A DNA stretch of 64,000 bases from Sphingomonas phyllosphaerae 5.2 (GTDB lineage: Bacteria; Pseudomonadota; Alphaproteobacteria; Sphingomonadales; Sphingomonadaceae). The notes beneath the pieces were generated by a model. It ran no database searches. It saw nothing but the letters and a program-made list of their open reading frames with translations, and was not told where the DNA came from. The DNA lies in the NCBI RefSeq assembly GCF_000419605.1, contig NZ_ATTI01000001.1, positions 252,001 through 316,000 on the forward strand, in the 5' to 3' direction. Made by a program: the position numbers and the translations under genes. Positions 9,235 to 21,573 of this stretch are shown in pieces; position 1 is the stretch's first letter, and every line of letters begins with the position of its first letter.

Positions 9235-10062
9235 ATGGCGGATCGGGAGAGCGGCATGCCGCAGCAGGGCGGCGACGCAGGCGCCGGCAAGGTGCCGGAC
9301 GGCAAGGCGCCGGGCGGAGACGCGCCGGGCCTGGTGGCCGCCGACGGCGTGCGCGCCTCGATGCGCGGCACGGGGCGCAGGCTGCACGGCGCGATCGCGC
9401 ACAAGCTGGGCACCGCGATCATGTCCGGCGAATATGCGCCGGGCGACACGCTGTCGGGCGAGATCGCCTTTTCCGAAGCACTGGACGTGTCGCGCAGCGC
9501 GTACCGCGAGGCGATGCAGGTGCTGGCCGCCAAGGGGCTGGTCGAGAGCCGGCCGAAGGCGGGGACGCGCGTGCTGCCGCGCGAACGCTGGAACCTGCTG
9601 GACCCCGACGTGCTGGCATGGGCCTTCGCGGGCGCCCCCGACATACAGTTCGTGCGTGCGTTGTTCGAGTTGCGCGGGATCGTCGAGCCGGCGGCGGCGG
9701 GGCTGGCGGCGCAGCGCCGCGACCGTGCCGACCTGAAAGCGATGAAGGAAGCGCTGGCGGCGATGCGGCGGCACACGCTGGCAACCGAGGCGGGGCGTGC
9801 GGCGGACAAGGATTTCCACAACGCGGTGCTGCGCGCGACGCGCAACGACGCGCTGATGGTGCTGAGCGCCAGCATCGGTGCTGCGATCCACTGGACCACG
9901 CAGTTCAAGCAGCGCGCGCGGGCGCTGCCCCGCAATCCGATCCCGGATCACGTGCGGGTGCACGACATGATCGTGGCGCAGGACGTGCCGGGCGCGACCG
10001 CGGCGATGCGGACGCTGGTCGACCTCGCGCTGGAGGATACGAAGTTCGCGATGGAGGAGTGA
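9235..10062 (+). CDS. FadR/GntR-family transcriptional regulator
   Basis: A 275-residue protein with an N-terminal winged helix (KLGTAIMSGEYAPGDTLSGE, then VSRSAYREAMQVLAAKGLVESRPKAGT split across the recognition helix and wing). The C-terminal all-helical FCD ligand domain follows (LFELRGIVEPAAAGLAA, then DKDFHNAVLRATRN and the metal-binding-type His in DHVRVHDMI). I chose ATG 9235, with AAGGGGG 8 bases upstream, over GTG 9181. FCD regulators usually sense sugar acids or related metabolites. Its divergence from the GH51/GH43 operon suggests it represses that operon. Confidence 0.88.
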   Translation: MADRESGMPQQGGDAGAGKVPDGKAPGGDAPGLVAADGVRASMRGTGRRLHGAIAHKLGTAIMSGEYAPGDTLSGEIAFSEALDVSRSAYREAMQVLAAKGLVESRPKAGTRVLPRERWNLLDPDVLAWAFAGAPDIQFVRALFELRGIVEPAAAGLAAQRRDRADLKAMKEALAAMRRHTLATEAGRAADKDFHNAVLRATRNDALMVLSASIGAAIHWTTQFKQRARALPRNPIPDHVRVHDMIVAQDVPGATAAMRTLVDLALEDTKFAMEE

Positions 10063-10384
10063 GGGCGGCTGCCGGGTGGCTACATCCTGGCGGCGATCGA
10101 CATTCACCCTGCTTCCTTGCAGCGCCGCTTCGCTACGCTCGCAATGACGGGTGGAGGGAGCAAATCGGCTCGATCATGCGAGCGCGGTTTGCCCGAGCAG
10201 ATCGATCATCTTCATTCCCGCGCAGCCGGCATCCGCGAAGCGTGGCATGTCGATCCGGCCTGACGAGCCGGCTCGATCGACCGCGTCCTCCGCTCATCCG
10301 CGCGTCCTTTTGCGGAGATCGAAACGTTGCGATCGTGCGGCCAAGACGCTGGCGATGTACGCAGGCTTCTGCCACGGAGGGACG
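10063..10384. other. Intergenic stretch with a half-palindrome repeat
   Basis: No gene recognised. Bases 10136-10152 (acgctcgcaatgacggg) match the right arm of the dispersed element at 12411-12480. The rest is plain non-coding sequence leading into the SD (GGAGGG) of the EF-hand gene. Confidence 0.35.
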
Positions 10385-10930
10385 ATGATTCCGTTTGCGT
10401 TGCTTCTGCTCGCCGCGGCCCTGCCACAGGAAGGGCCGCAGGAGGGCGACATCACCGTTCGCGCGCCGCTTCCCGCTACGCCGCAGACCCCCGCCACGAT
10501 GGTCGTCGAGCCAGTCGCGATGATGATCGCAGCGTGCGATAAGGACGGCGACGCGCTGGTCGAGCGCTACGAGCTGGACGAGTGCGTCGCGGCGTCGTTC
10601 GCGGCGATCGACACCGGCAAGACCGGCAAGCTGCGCTACATCGCGTTCGGCGACTGGGCGTTGCGGTTCCTGGGCGACCGGGCCGCGTTGCCGAGCCCGT
10701 ACGAGGTCGACCGCGACAACGACGAGGCGGTGACGCTGACTGAGTTGCAGGACCATTTCTCGCGCTTGTTCGCGCGTTACGACCGTGACGGCAGCCACCA
10801 GCTGAGCCGCGCCGAGTTGCTGACCTATCGCACGATGCCGATCGACGCGCAGGGCCCGACCGCGGGGCGACGACCGGAGAAGAAGGCGGATACGCCTCCC
10901 GACAAGCGGCGGCGCGGAGAGCGGCGGTGA
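10385..10930 (+). CDS. EF-hand domain-containing exported protein
   Basis: A 181-residue protein starting [15 protein letters not shown] (signal peptide; SD GGAGGG upstream). Three EF-hand-like Ca2+ loops are visible: [24 protein letters not shown] and [12 protein letters not shown]. The tail is basic and proline-rich. It probably binds calcium in the periplasm; a specific role is unknown. Its stop overlaps the GTG start of tgt (GTGA). Confidence 0.83.
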   Translation: MIPFALLLLAAALPQEGPQEGDITVRAPLPATPQTPATMVVEPVAMMIAACDKDGDALVERYELDECVAASFAAIDTGKTGKLRYIAFGDWALRFLGDRAALPSPYEVDRDNDEAVTLTELQDHFSRLFARYDRDGSHQLSRAELLTYRTMPIDAQGPTAGRRPEKKADTPPDKRRRGERR

Positions 10931-12060
10931 CGCGGTTCTCCTTCGCGATTTCGGCCACCGACGGCGCGGCGCGCACCGGGGCGATCACGATGCAGCGCGG
11001 CACGATCCGGACGCCGGCGTTCATGCCGGTCGGCACCGCCGCGACCGTGAAGGCGATGAAGCCCGCGGACGTCGCGCGTGCGGGCGCGGACATCATCCTC
11101 GGCAACACCTATCACCTGATGCTGCGGCCCGGCGCGGAGCGCGTCGCGCGGCTGGGCGGGCTGCACGCGTTCATGGGCTGGGATCGGCCGATCCTGACCG
11201 ACTCGGGCGGCTATCAGGTGATGAGCCTTTCGGCGCTGACCAAGCGATCGGAAGAGGGGGTGGCATTCGCGTCGCATCTCGACGGGACGCGGCACATGAT
11301 CACGCCGGAACGGTCGATCGAAATCCAGCGCCTGCTGGGCAGCAACATCGTGATGGCGTTCGACGAACTGGTTCCGACGACCTCCACGCGCGAAGTGCAG
11401 GCCGCCGCGATGGAACGATCGATGCGCTGGGCGCGGCGCAGTCGCGACGCATTCGACGGCGGCGGCGATCACGCGGCGTCGAACGCGATCTTCGGGATCC
11501 AGCAGGGCGCGCTGGACGAAGGATTGCGGCGCGCGTCGGCCGATGCGTTGGTCGACATCGGGTTCGACGGCTATGCGATCGGCGGCCTCGCGGTCGGCGA
11601 GGGGCAGGAGGCGATGTTCGGCTGCCTCGACTTCGCACCGGGGCAGCTGCCGGTCGATCGCCCGCGTTACCTGATGGGCGTCGGCAAGCCGACCGACATC
11701 GTCGGCGCGGTTGAGCGCGGCGTCGACATGTTCGACTGCGTGATGCCGACGCGGTCCGGGCGGACCGGGCAGGCGTTCACGCGCGCCGGGCCGATCAACA
11801 TCCGCAACGCGCGCTTCGCCGAGGATCAGGGGCCGCTGGACCCGGAATGCGCGTGCGCGGTGTGCAGCACGTGGAGCCGCGCCTATGTCCATCATCTGGT
11901 GCGCGCGGGCGAGATGCTGGGTGCGATGTTGATGACCGAACACAATATTGCCTTTTACGAAGCGTTGATGGCGGACCTGCGCGCCGCGATCGCCGATGGT
12001 CGGCTGACGACGTTCGCCAACGGCTTCCGCGCGCGCTATGCCGGCGAAAAAGGAGAGTGA
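10927..12060 (+). CDS. tgt: tRNA-guanine(34) transglycosylase
   Basis: A 377-residue TIM-barrel enzyme that exchanges G34 for preQ1 in GUN-decoding tRNAs during queuosine synthesis. Asp92 lies in the substrate-binding DSGGYQVMS motif. The nucleophile region is [11 protein letters not shown], and GGLAVGEG is the flavour of the guanine pocket. The zinc site is C-x-C-x2-C (CACAVC) with His in YVHHL. GTG start overlaps the EF-hand stop. Full length. Confidence 0.96.
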   Translation: MTRFSFAISATDGAARTGAITMQRGTIRTPAFMPVGTAATVKAMKPADVARAGADIILGNTYHLMLRPGAERVARLGGLHAFMGWDRPILTDSGGYQVMSLSALTKRSEEGVAFASHLDGTRHMITPERSIEIQRLLGSNIVMAFDELVPTTSTREVQAAAMERSMRWARRSRDAFDGGGDHAASNAIFGIQQGALDEGLRRASADALVDIGFDGYAIGGLAVGEGQEAMFGCLDFAPGQLPVDRPRYLMGVGKPTDIVGAVERGVDMFDCVMPTRSGRTGQAFTRAGPINIRNARFAEDQGPLDPECACAVCSTWSRAYVHHLVRAGEMLGAMLMTEHNIAFYEALMADLRAAIADGRLTTFANGFRARYAGEKGE

Positions 12061-12061
12061 C

Positions 12062-12265
12062 GTGAGCGACGAGCAACCCAACGAGATCCTGGCGACCGCC
12101 GCGGCGGCGAAGGCGCACGAGGAGGCCGGCGCATCGGGCGCGGCGGCGTTGCAGCGCAAGGGCCGCTGGCAACCGGGCAAGACCTGGCTGGGCGTCGGGA
12201 TCGGATCGGCGGCGGTGGCCGCGGCGGTGCTGTTCGCCAATTCGCGCAAGGACGAGGGCAAGTAG
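12062..12265 (+). CDS. Small Ala-rich membrane protein
   Basis: A 67-residue protein starting at GTG 12062, with AAGGAGAG 6 bases upstream and only one base after the tgt stop. A charged, Ala/Glu-rich N-terminal half (MSDEQPNEILATAAAAKAHEE) precedes one TM segment (VGIGSAAVAAAVLFA) and a short basic tail. No family is recognised, but its position in the tgt transcript and good SD support expression. Confidence 0.65.
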   Translation: MSDEQPNEILATAAAAKAHEEAGASGAAALQRKGRWQPGKTWLGVGIGSAAVAAAVLFANSRKDEGK

Positions 12266-12667
12266 CCGCCACGGCAGGGTGCGCGTTCGCGGGCGTCCGG
12301 CTCGCGGGCGGCGCGTGCTTTCGATAGGCCCCGCGCGAGAAGGTCGATGTTCCGGCCACGGTGGCGGTGGCGACTTTGTCGCTGACCGAATGAGGGAGCG
12401 TGCGGCTCTTCATTGCGAGCCGACGACGTCAGCGAACGCGTCAGGATCCGGCGCCGAGCGCCCGTCGTGCTTGCAATGACGGGTGGGGCGAGGCGCTGTT
12501 CACGCGCTCCATGTGCCGGTGATCGGCAGGGTAGCTATCGAAGCGCTGCGTCGCGTTCTCGCGATCATCCGCCGCCGAAGGTTCGGCCGCCGGCGTGGGG
12601 GGCACGCCGGCGGCCCCGACTGTCGCAGCTATCGGGCGACCCGAAGGGCTGTTCGGCCGGTAATGAA
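12266..12667. other. Intergenic stretch with dispersed repeat
   Basis: About 400 bases without a credible gene between convergent transcription units. It contains the palindromic element listed separately at 12411-12480. Confidence 0.4.
12411..12480. repeat. Extragenic palindromic repeat (cattgcgagc ... gcttgcaatg)
   Basis: The arms cattgcgagc (12411-12420) and gcttgcaatg (12469-12478) are near-perfect inverted copies, followed by acgggtgggg. A partial copy of the right arm with the same trailing acgggtgg occurs at 10138-10153, and a related one (gctcgcgatgacgggtc) at about 46067-46083. This is the look of a dispersed, non-coding palindromic repeat family. Confidence 0.55.
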
Positions 12668-12699
12668 GGAGGGGATCGGGTGGTGGCCCGATCCCCTCC
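12668..12699 (-). terminator. Terminator of katG
   Basis: A 13-bp perfect stem (ggaggggatcggg / cccgatcccctcc) with a 6-base loop, beginning 19 bases beyond the katG stop on the minus strand. A short TT-containing tract follows. It may act in both directions. Confidence 0.7.
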
Positions 12700-12717
12700 A
12701 ATTCGTTCAAAAGGATA

Positions 12718-15105
<2,388 letters not shown>

Positions 15106-15192
15106 TCAACGCAGCGGGAGGATGTCGCCGAAATGGCGCGGAGCCTCCGGCAGGATGATGTCGGTGGACCGTATGTTCGAACCTGCCGGCTG

Positions 15193-15729
15193 TTACCGGG
15201 CTTCGATATCCGCAGGCGCAGACGGGGCGCGGATGTCCGCGGGGACGGACAGGGCGACGCCATGCGCGGGCACGTCACGGCGGACCAGCGCGCCCGCAGC
15301 GACAATCGCGCCTTCACCGATCGCGATGCCGCCGATCACGGTCGCGCCGGCATAGATCGTGGCGCGGTCGCCCACCACGGGGTAGCGGGCCTCGTCGGCG
15401 GTGCGGCGGCCGAAGGTGGCGTGCTGGTAAACGGTCACGTCGGCGCCGATCACGGTGCCGGCGCCGATCACGACTCCGATCGGATGCGGCAGCCGTAGTC
15501 CGGGACCGATCGCCGCGGTCGGATCGATGTAGCAGCCATAGCCTTTCACGATCCGCCGCCATGCGACGATCGCGACCAGGCGGCCCGGCGCGCCGCCGCG
15601 CAACTGGCCCCAGCGCATGATGCGGTAGAGCGTGGCGACCGCGAAGCCCGGGTTCAGGAACCAGCCGATCGCCGCGCCCTTCAGGCCAGTGCGATCCGCA
15701 TTGGCCAGCAGGTCACGCCGCCACGTCAT
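15193..15729 (-). CDS. Hexapeptide-repeat acyltransferase (serine acetyltransferase-like)
   Basis: A 178-residue left-handed beta-helix acetyltransferase with repeated [LIV]-G-x4 turns (YIDPTAAIGPGLRLPHPIG, then GAGTVIGADVTVYQHATFG). The His in the LPHPIG turn is the expected catalytic site. It resembles CysE/colanic acid-type O-acetyltransferases that acetylate sugars. ATG overlaps the stop of the upstream glycosyltransferase (ATGA), placing it as last gene of the exopolysaccharide operon, where O-acetylation of repeat units is the likely job. Confidence 0.82.
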   Translation of the reverse strand: MTWRRDLLANADRTGLKGAAIGWFLNPGFAVATLYRIMRWGQLRGGAPGRLVAIVAWRRIVKGYGCYIDPTAAIGPGLRLPHPIGVVIGAGTVIGADVTVYQHATFGRRTADEARYPVVGDRATIYAGATVIGGIAIGEGAIVAAGALVRRDVPAHGVALSVPADIRAPSAPADIEAR

Positions 15730-16931
15730 CGCGCGGCGACCGCGGCGATGGCGTCGGTATAAGCGGCGCGGTTCTCGGCGACGATGCGGTCCTCCGCGAA
15801 CCAGCCGAGCGCGGCGGGATCGCGGAGCCCGCCGATGCCCCATGCGCCGGCGTCCGCCAGCGCCGTGTCCATCGCCGCGGCGAGCGCCTCGACATCGGTC
15901 GGCTGGTAGGTGATCGAATGCGCGGCGAGATCGGCGATCTCGGGGATGCCACCGGCCTCGGCACAGATTGCGGACAATCCGTAGGACAATGCCTCGATCA
16001 GCGTGCGCGGCAGCGGCTCCGGCCAGACCGAGGCGATCAGCACGGTATCGATCGCGCGGTAGAAGTCGCCGGCCTGCGCGAAGCCGATCCATTCGATGCG
16101 CGGATCGGGGTAGCGCGCCTTCAATTCGGCGACATATTCGGGCACGCCGACCCCGGCGATGCGCAGCCGCCAGTCGGCACGGGTGACGCGGGTGGTCGCC
16201 TCCAGCACGACGTCGATGCCCTTTTCGGCCTCGATGCGGCCGATGAAGCCGAAGACGAACGGCGCGCCGGGCGCGGGCGTGTCGCGCGGCTGTTCGTCGA
16301 GCGGCACGATGTTGAAGATGCGCCGCGCCGGCACGCCAGGGAAATAGCCCTCGGCATGGTGGCGGCGGATCACGTAATCGCTGTTCGAGACGAGCTGGTC
16401 GACGGTGGCGGACTCGCGCTGGCCGGGCGCGGTGAGCACGCGGCATTCGAGACAGCGCGTGGTGCAGTTCGCGCCGTTCTTGAACAATGCCGAGCGCGTG
16501 CACATCACGCCGTAATCGCGCAGCGTCTGTACGAGCGGCAGGCGGCGCTGCTTGATCTCGCGCCAGATCGCGGGGCTGAACCCGGTGATGACGTTGCAGT
16601 GCACGACGTCGGGGCGAACGGCATCGAGCAGGCGCCCGATCCGGCGCGCGGCGGCGCGGTTCCAGCGGTTCCGCGCGTGCCATTGCAGCCGCTTCAGCTT
16701 CGGCTGCGCCGGAGCGTCGGGATCATAGGGCCAATAGACGTTGTCCATCGGCAGCCGGTGGACGTTGACGCCGTTCTTCAGCTCGGTGACCGGCGCGGCG
16801 ATGTCGTCGAGCGTGGCGACGTGCACCTCGTCACCGGCGCGGACCAGCGCCTCGGCGAGTAGCGACACCGACTTCTCCGCGCCGCCGATCCGGTGCGGCG
16901 GGTACAGGACGTTGACGATGAGAACCTTCAT
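15726..16931 (-). CDS. Glycosyltransferase family 4
   Basis: A 401-residue GT-B glycosyltransferase. N-terminal acceptor domain: MKVLIVNVLYPPHRIGGAEK with the Gly-rich loop. The C-terminal donor domain has FVFGFIGRIEAEKGIDVVLE and the GT4 EX7E region PEPLPRTLIEALSYG. It also has an internal cysteine group (CTTRCLEC) at about residues 175-185, seen in some GT4 subfamilies. Overlaps neighbours on both sides by ATGA. It probably adds a sugar to a lipid-linked repeat unit. Confidence 0.88.
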   Translation of the reverse strand: MKVLIVNVLYPPHRIGGAEKSVSLLAEALVRAGDEVHVATLDDIAAPVTELKNGVNVHRLPMDNVYWPYDPDAPAQPKLKRLQWHARNRWNRAAARRIGRLLDAVRPDVVHCNVITGFSPAIWREIKQRRLPLVQTLRDYGVMCTRSALFKNGANCTTRCLECRVLTAPGQRESATVDQLVSNSDYVIRRHHAEGYFPGVPARRIFNIVPLDEQPRDTPAPGAPFVFGFIGRIEAEKGIDVVLEATTRVTRADWRLRIAGVGVPEYVAELKARYPDPRIEWIGFAQAGDFYRAIDTVLIASVWPEPLPRTLIEALSYGLSAICAEAGGIPEIADLAAHSITYQPTDVEALAAAMDTALADAGAWGIGGLRDPAALGWFAEDRIVAENRAAYTDAIAAVAAR

Positions 16932-18007
16932 GCGCCGAACTTCGCACAGGCATCGGCGAGGATGCGGGCGGAGCCGCGCCACGAGTAACGCGCCACGCGC
17001 TCGCGGCCCTTGGCGAGCCGGTCGCGGCGGATCGCGCCGTCGTGATCGTCGAGCAGCATCTGCATCAGCGTGGCGAGCGTCGCATCGTCGTGCGGCTCGA
17101 AATAGTCGGCGGCCGGGCCGCACACTTCGCGGACCGCGGGCGCGGTGCTGGCAAGGACCGGGCAATCGTTGACGAACGCTTCCAGCGGCGGAATGCCGAA
17201 GCCCTCGTAGATGCTCGGGAAGATCAGCGCGCGTGCCCCCTGCATCAGCCCGGCGACCTCGGCGTCGTCGAGCCGGCCCGGGAGCAATACGTCGGGTCCC
17301 GGCTCCGGCAGCCCGGCCGACCCGAACACGCTGCGTTCCATGCGGCCCACCGCGACCAGCTTCGCACTTCCGGGTGCGAGGCGCCCGAGCGCGCGGAGCG
17401 CGACCGCGAGGTTCTTGTTGCGGGTGAGATTGCCGAGGGTCAGGAAATAGCCGCCCTTCGTCAGCCCGAGCCGCTCGACGACCTGCGCATCGGGAGCGAT
17501 CGAGAGATGCTCGGCGCCGTTCGGGGCGACCACGATGTCGCGCTCGGCGACCGGCAACACGTCGGCAAGCTCGGCGCGCGAGAATTCGGAGACGGTGGCG
17601 ATCACCGCGCGGCGCGCCAGCAGCCGGTCGAGCAGCGTATGCGCGAGGACGTAGGGTTTGCTGAAATGCTCCGGATGGCGCTGTACCGAGGCGTCGTGGA
17701 TGACGACGACCTGCCGCTTCAACGCGATCGGGCCGGTCATCGCCAGGCACAAGGCGGTGCCGGCGCGCGCCACCCGTGCGAAGTCGAGCTGGTCCCACAG
17801 GTGACCGGCGCGCGTGCCGACGACACGCGTCTCGATTTGCGCGAGATCGAGCCTGCGCGCGCCCGGCGGGGTGAGCAGGACGTAGCGCGCGGGGAGTGCG
17901 CCTTCCCCGGCGAGCCCGTCGAGCGCGGTCACGATCTCCTGCGCGTAACGCTGCACCCCGCTGATCGGCTGGGTCAGAAAGCGGCCGTTGATGAAGACGT
18001 CGGCCAT
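16928..18007 (-). CDS. Glycosyltransferase family 4
   Basis: A 359-residue GT4 enzyme: MADVFINGRFLTQPISGVQRYAQ opens the acceptor domain with the GVQRYA motif of mannosyl/rhamnosyltransferases. GGYFLTLGNLTRNKNL marks the donor domain, and IFPSIYEGFGIPPLEA is the EX7E nucleotide-sugar site. It resembles WbpY/Z-type transferases in polysaccharide assembly. Start ATG overlaps the preceding stop by one base, its own stop overlaps the next start. Confidence 0.88.
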   Translation of the reverse strand: MADVFINGRFLTQPISGVQRYAQEIVTALDGLAGEGALPARYVLLTPPGARRLDLAQIETRVVGTRAGHLWDQLDFARVARAGTALCLAMTGPIALKRQVVVIHDASVQRHPEHFSKPYVLAHTLLDRLLARRAVIATVSEFSRAELADVLPVAERDIVVAPNGAEHLSIAPDAQVVERLGLTKGGYFLTLGNLTRNKNLAVALRALGRLAPGSAKLVAVGRMERSVFGSAGLPEPGPDVLLPGRLDDAEVAGLMQGARALIFPSIYEGFGIPPLEAFVNDCPVLASTAPAVREVCGPAADYFEPHDDATLATLMQMLLDDHDGAIRRDRLAKGRERVARYSWRGSARILADACAKFGA

Positions 18008-19152
18008 CAGCGCGGCGCCAACAGGCTGCGGTAGAGCTGCTCGGTCTCGTCGATCATGCGCATCCCATTCAACTCTTTGCTGCGCCGTGCGGCGGCGGCG
18101 GCCATGTCCGCGCGGGCCGTAGCGTCGGTGCCGATCCGCATCGCGGCCTCGACCAGCCGGTCGACCACCGCATCGTCGTTGGCGACGATCATCCCGCACC
18201 CCGTATCGCCGATCACGTCCTGCGCCCCCGCCACCTCGGTGGTGACGATCGGCACGTGCGCGGCCAGGCTTTCGAGCAGGACGTAGGACAGTCCTTCGTA
18301 GCGGCTGGTCATCATCACCGCGTCGAACGCCGGAAGCAGTTCCTGCGCCTTCGACTGGCGCTGCCAGACGAAGCGGTCGGCGAAGCCGGAAGCGGCGAGG
18401 TCCTGCTCCACGGCGCCGGCACATTCGCCGTCGCCGAGCAGGACGGCGCGCAGCCGCGGCACGCGCTCCATCGTACGGCGCATCGCTTCGACGAAACGCT
18501 CGGGCGCCTTCTGATAGGAGAGCCGGCCGACGAAGCCGATCACGATATCGTCGACGGACAGGCCCAGCCGCGCGCGCGCCTGCGCGCGCGAGACGTCCGG
18601 CGTGTGGATCACGCCGTTGCGGATCAGGTGGCAGCGGCCGTCGGCGATGTGCAGCCGGCGGGCGAACGCCAATTCCTCGCCCGAGACCGCGATCAGCGCG
18701 TCGGTGCGCAGGCCCAGCGCGATCTCCGCGCCGTTGAAGAGCACGCGCGCCGCCAGCCCGGCCCCGGGATCGAGCCCGCGGAAGGCATGCGGCGTATAGA
18801 TTCGCTTCGCGTCACCGACGCTGGCAAGGCGGACGAGCGCCCCGGCCTTTGAGCTGTGGCCGTGGATGATGTCGAACGGCCCGGCACGATGCAGCGCGGC
18901 GCCGAGCGCGCGTGCCGAGGCGAGGTCGTGAAGCCCCAGCGAACGGTGCATCTCCAGCGGCTCGGTGGCGATCGGCAGCGCCGCGATCTCGGCGAGATGG
19001 CGCGCATCGGCGCGGACCGGGGAGTAGATCAGATGGACGTGGTGGCCGCGCTGCCCGAAGGCGGTGGCCAGGTCCATGACGTGGCGACTTGCGCCGCCGC
19101 CGCCCGCCTCGATCACGAGGCAGATGCGCATCGGGCCGGTGTTCACCGCCAT
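18007..19152 (-). CDS. Glycosyltransferase family 4
   Basis: A 381-residue GT-B glycosyltransferase with MRICLVIEAGGGGASRH at the N-terminus, HGHSSKAGALVRL in the acceptor domain, and donor motifs VIGFVGRLSYQKAPERF and SRYEGLSYVLLESLAA. It is first in the three-transferase operon. The start is unsettled: ATG 19152 or ATG 19131 (before MRICLV), neither with a strong SD. The substrate is not predictable. Confidence 0.86.
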   Translation of the reverse strand: MAVNTGPMRICLVIEAGGGGASRHVMDLATAFGQRGHHVHLIYSPVRADARHLAEIAALPIATEPLEMHRSLGLHDLASARALGAALHRAGPFDIIHGHSSKAGALVRLASVGDAKRIYTPHAFRGLDPGAGLAARVLFNGAEIALGLRTDALIAVSGEELAFARRLHIADGRCHLIRNGVIHTPDVSRAQARARLGLSVDDIVIGFVGRLSYQKAPERFVEAMRRTMERVPRLRAVLLGDGECAGAVEQDLAASGFADRFVWQRQSKAQELLPAFDAVMMTSRYEGLSYVLLESLAAHVPIVTTEVAGAQDVIGDTGCGMIVANDDAVVDRLVEAAMRIGTDATARADMAAAAARRSKELNGMRMIDETEQLYRSLLAPR

Positions 19153-19504
19153 GACATGGTCACCCGTGGCCCGTGGGTGGGTGTTGCGGCGCGGCCGACG
19201 CTACCGCGCGCCGCGAAGCGCGCGCGTCCGGCCATGCCGACGGACCTGCGCGTCGGGGGCGCGGTGCCGCCATGCGAGCGCAGGAAGCGATCCCGCGCGG
19301 GGACGGCGGCGGCGCTGGCGGCGGTCATCCGCGCGCACCGTTCGTCGCACCCGACGTCGCTTGCTTGCCCGTAACCCGTGGCACTCGTTCAAGTCTCCCG
19401 CCGTATCATGAGCACGGCCGCTCGCCTGGGCGGCACGATCGCATGCGGCGGCTTGTAGCCGTGCGGTTCCGCCGGGCGCAAGCGCCGAACGTCCCGCACG
19501 GCGC
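19153..19504. other. Intergenic stretch, no gene seen
   Basis: About 350 bases between the glycosyltransferase operon and the beta-helix gene, which reads in the same direction. No coding frame with an SD is seen. It should contain the operon promoter, but no clear consensus was found by eye. Confidence 0.35.
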
Positions 19505-21316
19505 TCAGCGCGGCGTATCGGCGGTGACGCGCGCCGTCGTGGCACTGTCGATCCACACGCCGTCACCACTCGCCAGATAAGCGCCCTTGGCAGGAAGTTG
19601 CGCGAGGCCGGCGCGAAGATCGGTACGATCGGCGAGCATCCGCACACGTCCCGGGCGACGCCCGAACGCGGTGCAGCGATTGTTCTTCAGCGTCACGTCG
19701 GTGGCGTTGGAGACCGCGATGCAGCCCTGATCGACGCCGTCGATCTGGTTGTCGCGGATCAGCAGCCGTGCGTTGAGCGGCACCGGCGCGAGCGGCGCGG
19801 TGCCGTTGTCGGTCGCGCCGTCGTTGCCGAGCTCGCCGAACACCGTGATCGCGGCCCAGACGCGGCCGGGGCGCGTGTCCTGCCCGGTGTCGGTGATGCG
19901 GTTGCCCGCGACGACGACGTTGAGCGCGCCTGCGCCCTCCATCCACATCGCGCTGGTGAGCAGGCGGATCGCATTGTAGCGCAGCCCCGAGAATTGGTTG
20001 TCGCGCACGAGGCCGTCGGGCGCCTGTGCCAGCACGCCGTGGCCGATACCGTTCGAGAAGCGGTTGTCGACGATCGCGTAGCGTTGCGCGAGCAGGTCCA
20101 TGTTGCGGGCATAACGCACCGCCGTCGCAGTGACCGGCGCGGTGAAGGTGGTGCGCATCGCGCCCGAGGCGTCGCGCGGCGCGCGTTGCGCCACCTGCGC
20201 GGTGCCGACCAGTTGCAGCGCGGCGTCGAACAACGCGAGCTGCGCGCCCGGATAGACGCGCGCGCCCGTGCCGCCGATCGTGCCGGTACGTCCGCCGGTA
20301 TCGAGTGCGGCGGTGAAGATCGGGCTGGCGATGTTGATCGAATCGTCGCCGCTGTCGGTGAAGTCGTTGTTCTCGACGAGGATATCGCCGCTGGCGGCGG
20401 TGACGTGGAACGCGTCGTAGGCGATCGCACTGCTGCCGGCGCCGAAATGCGCGCCGACGATCGCGAGCCCGCGTCCCATCAGGTCAGCGACGACGCCGCC
20501 GCCAGCCGAGTCGCGGATCGTGACGCCGTCGAGGGTAATGTCGTGCGACACCGGCTTGTCGCCGGGATCGGCGATGCGGATCGCGCCGCCCTTGTACCAG
20601 CTGAGCTTCACCTGCACCGCCTGGCCCGGCGTGAAGTCGCCGAGCCCGCCCGGCACCGTCCCGTCCGCCTGCAGCATCCGCCCCTGCTTGCCGAACAGCA
20701 CGCGCGCACCCGCGGGCGCGTTCACGGACACCTGGTAGACCGGCGTACCCGGCGGCGGGGCGGCGCCGGCGAAGGCAAGGCGCCCCTTCGCGACGTGCGC
20801 CGCCACGACGGGCGGCCGGGCATAGCCGACCGACAGCCCGCGCAGCGCGACGCGCGCGGCGTTGCTGATGAGAATGCCATCGCCCCAGTTGGCGAAGACC
20901 AGATTGGCGCCGCGGCCGTCCACCAGCACGTCGCTGAGCCCGTCGAGCCTGAGCGCCGGCGGCCCGCCTGCGATCGGCCAGGCACCCGGCGCGAGCCGCA
21001 GCGTGCCGCCGCCTGCGGTGCGCAGTCGCGCCAGTGCCGCCATGATCGCAGGCGCATTGTCACCCGCAGTGGGGCTGAGCGCGATCACCGGACGCCCCGC
21101 GACGCGCGGCGCGATCACCGCGAGCGTGACCGGTTGTCCGTCGGCGCCGGTCCATTGGCGATGCAGCCCGTCGCCCTGCGCCGGCGACTGGCGCGCGGCG
21201 GTGGCGAGCGTGGTCCAGTCCCCACCCTGCGCGGGCGTGCTTTGCGAGGGAGCGGGCGAGCAGCAGGTGGCGACCGCCAGCGCGACCGGAACGAGCAGGC
21301 GTGGCATGGCGATCAT
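19505..21316 (-). CDS. Right-handed beta-helix lipoprotein
   Basis: About 603 residues. The N-terminus (MPRLLVPVALAVATCCS, reached by ATG 21316 or 21307) ends in a lipobox-like LAVATC, so it is probably a lipoprotein. The body shows stacked parallel beta-helix turns with Asn ladders (DILVENNDFTDSGDDS, YAIVDNRFSNG, LIRDNQIDGVDQG, VTLKNNRC), as in polysaccharide lyases, epimerases and pectinase-like proteins. Its place among exopolysaccharide genes suggests it trims, epimerises or binds the polymer. Starts further upstream lack a signal sequence. Confidence 0.72.
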   Translation of the reverse strand: MIAMPRLLVPVALAVATCCSPAPSQSTPAQGGDWTTLATAARQSPAQGDGLHRQWTGADGQPVTLAVIAPRVAGRPVIALSPTAGDNAPAIMAALARLRTAGGGTLRLAPGAWPIAGGPPALRLDGLSDVLVDGRGANLVFANWGDGILISNAARVALRGLSVGYARPPVVAAHVAKGRLAFAGAAPPPGTPVYQVSVNAPAGARVLFGKQGRMLQADGTVPGGLGDFTPGQAVQVKLSWYKGGAIRIADPGDKPVSHDITLDGVTIRDSAGGGVVADLMGRGLAIVGAHFGAGSSAIAYDAFHVTAASGDILVENNDFTDSGDDSINIASPIFTAALDTGGRTGTIGGTGARVYPGAQLALFDAALQLVGTAQVAQRAPRDASGAMRTTFTAPVTATAVRYARNMDLLAQRYAIVDNRFSNGIGHGVLAQAPDGLVRDNQFSGLRYNAIRLLTSAMWMEGAGALNVVVAGNRITDTGQDTRPGRVWAAITVFGELGNDGATDNGTAPLAPVPLNARLLIRDNQIDGVDQGCIAVSNATDVTLKNNRCTAFGRRPGRVRMLADRTDLRAGLAQLPAKGAYLASGDGVWIDSATTARVTADTPR

Positions 21317-21573
21317 GCTTTGGAGCAGGAGGTGGGGAGGGCTTCCCGATGCGGCACAGACGAGGGGATCATCGGATGCTCCATTGCGGTCGTCACCAGC
21401 ATAGCGCGCCACGCCGATCGACGTGACGGACCACGATGGCGGATCGGCCAATCGCTGCGCCGGCTCGGCGCATTTCCACGACTCGTCAAACGCCGTGTTC
21501 CGTCATGCGGTTGCGCCGATGGTGCACTGCACGCTATCAGCCTGGCGTATCAACGATCAAGAAGGACCGGTAC

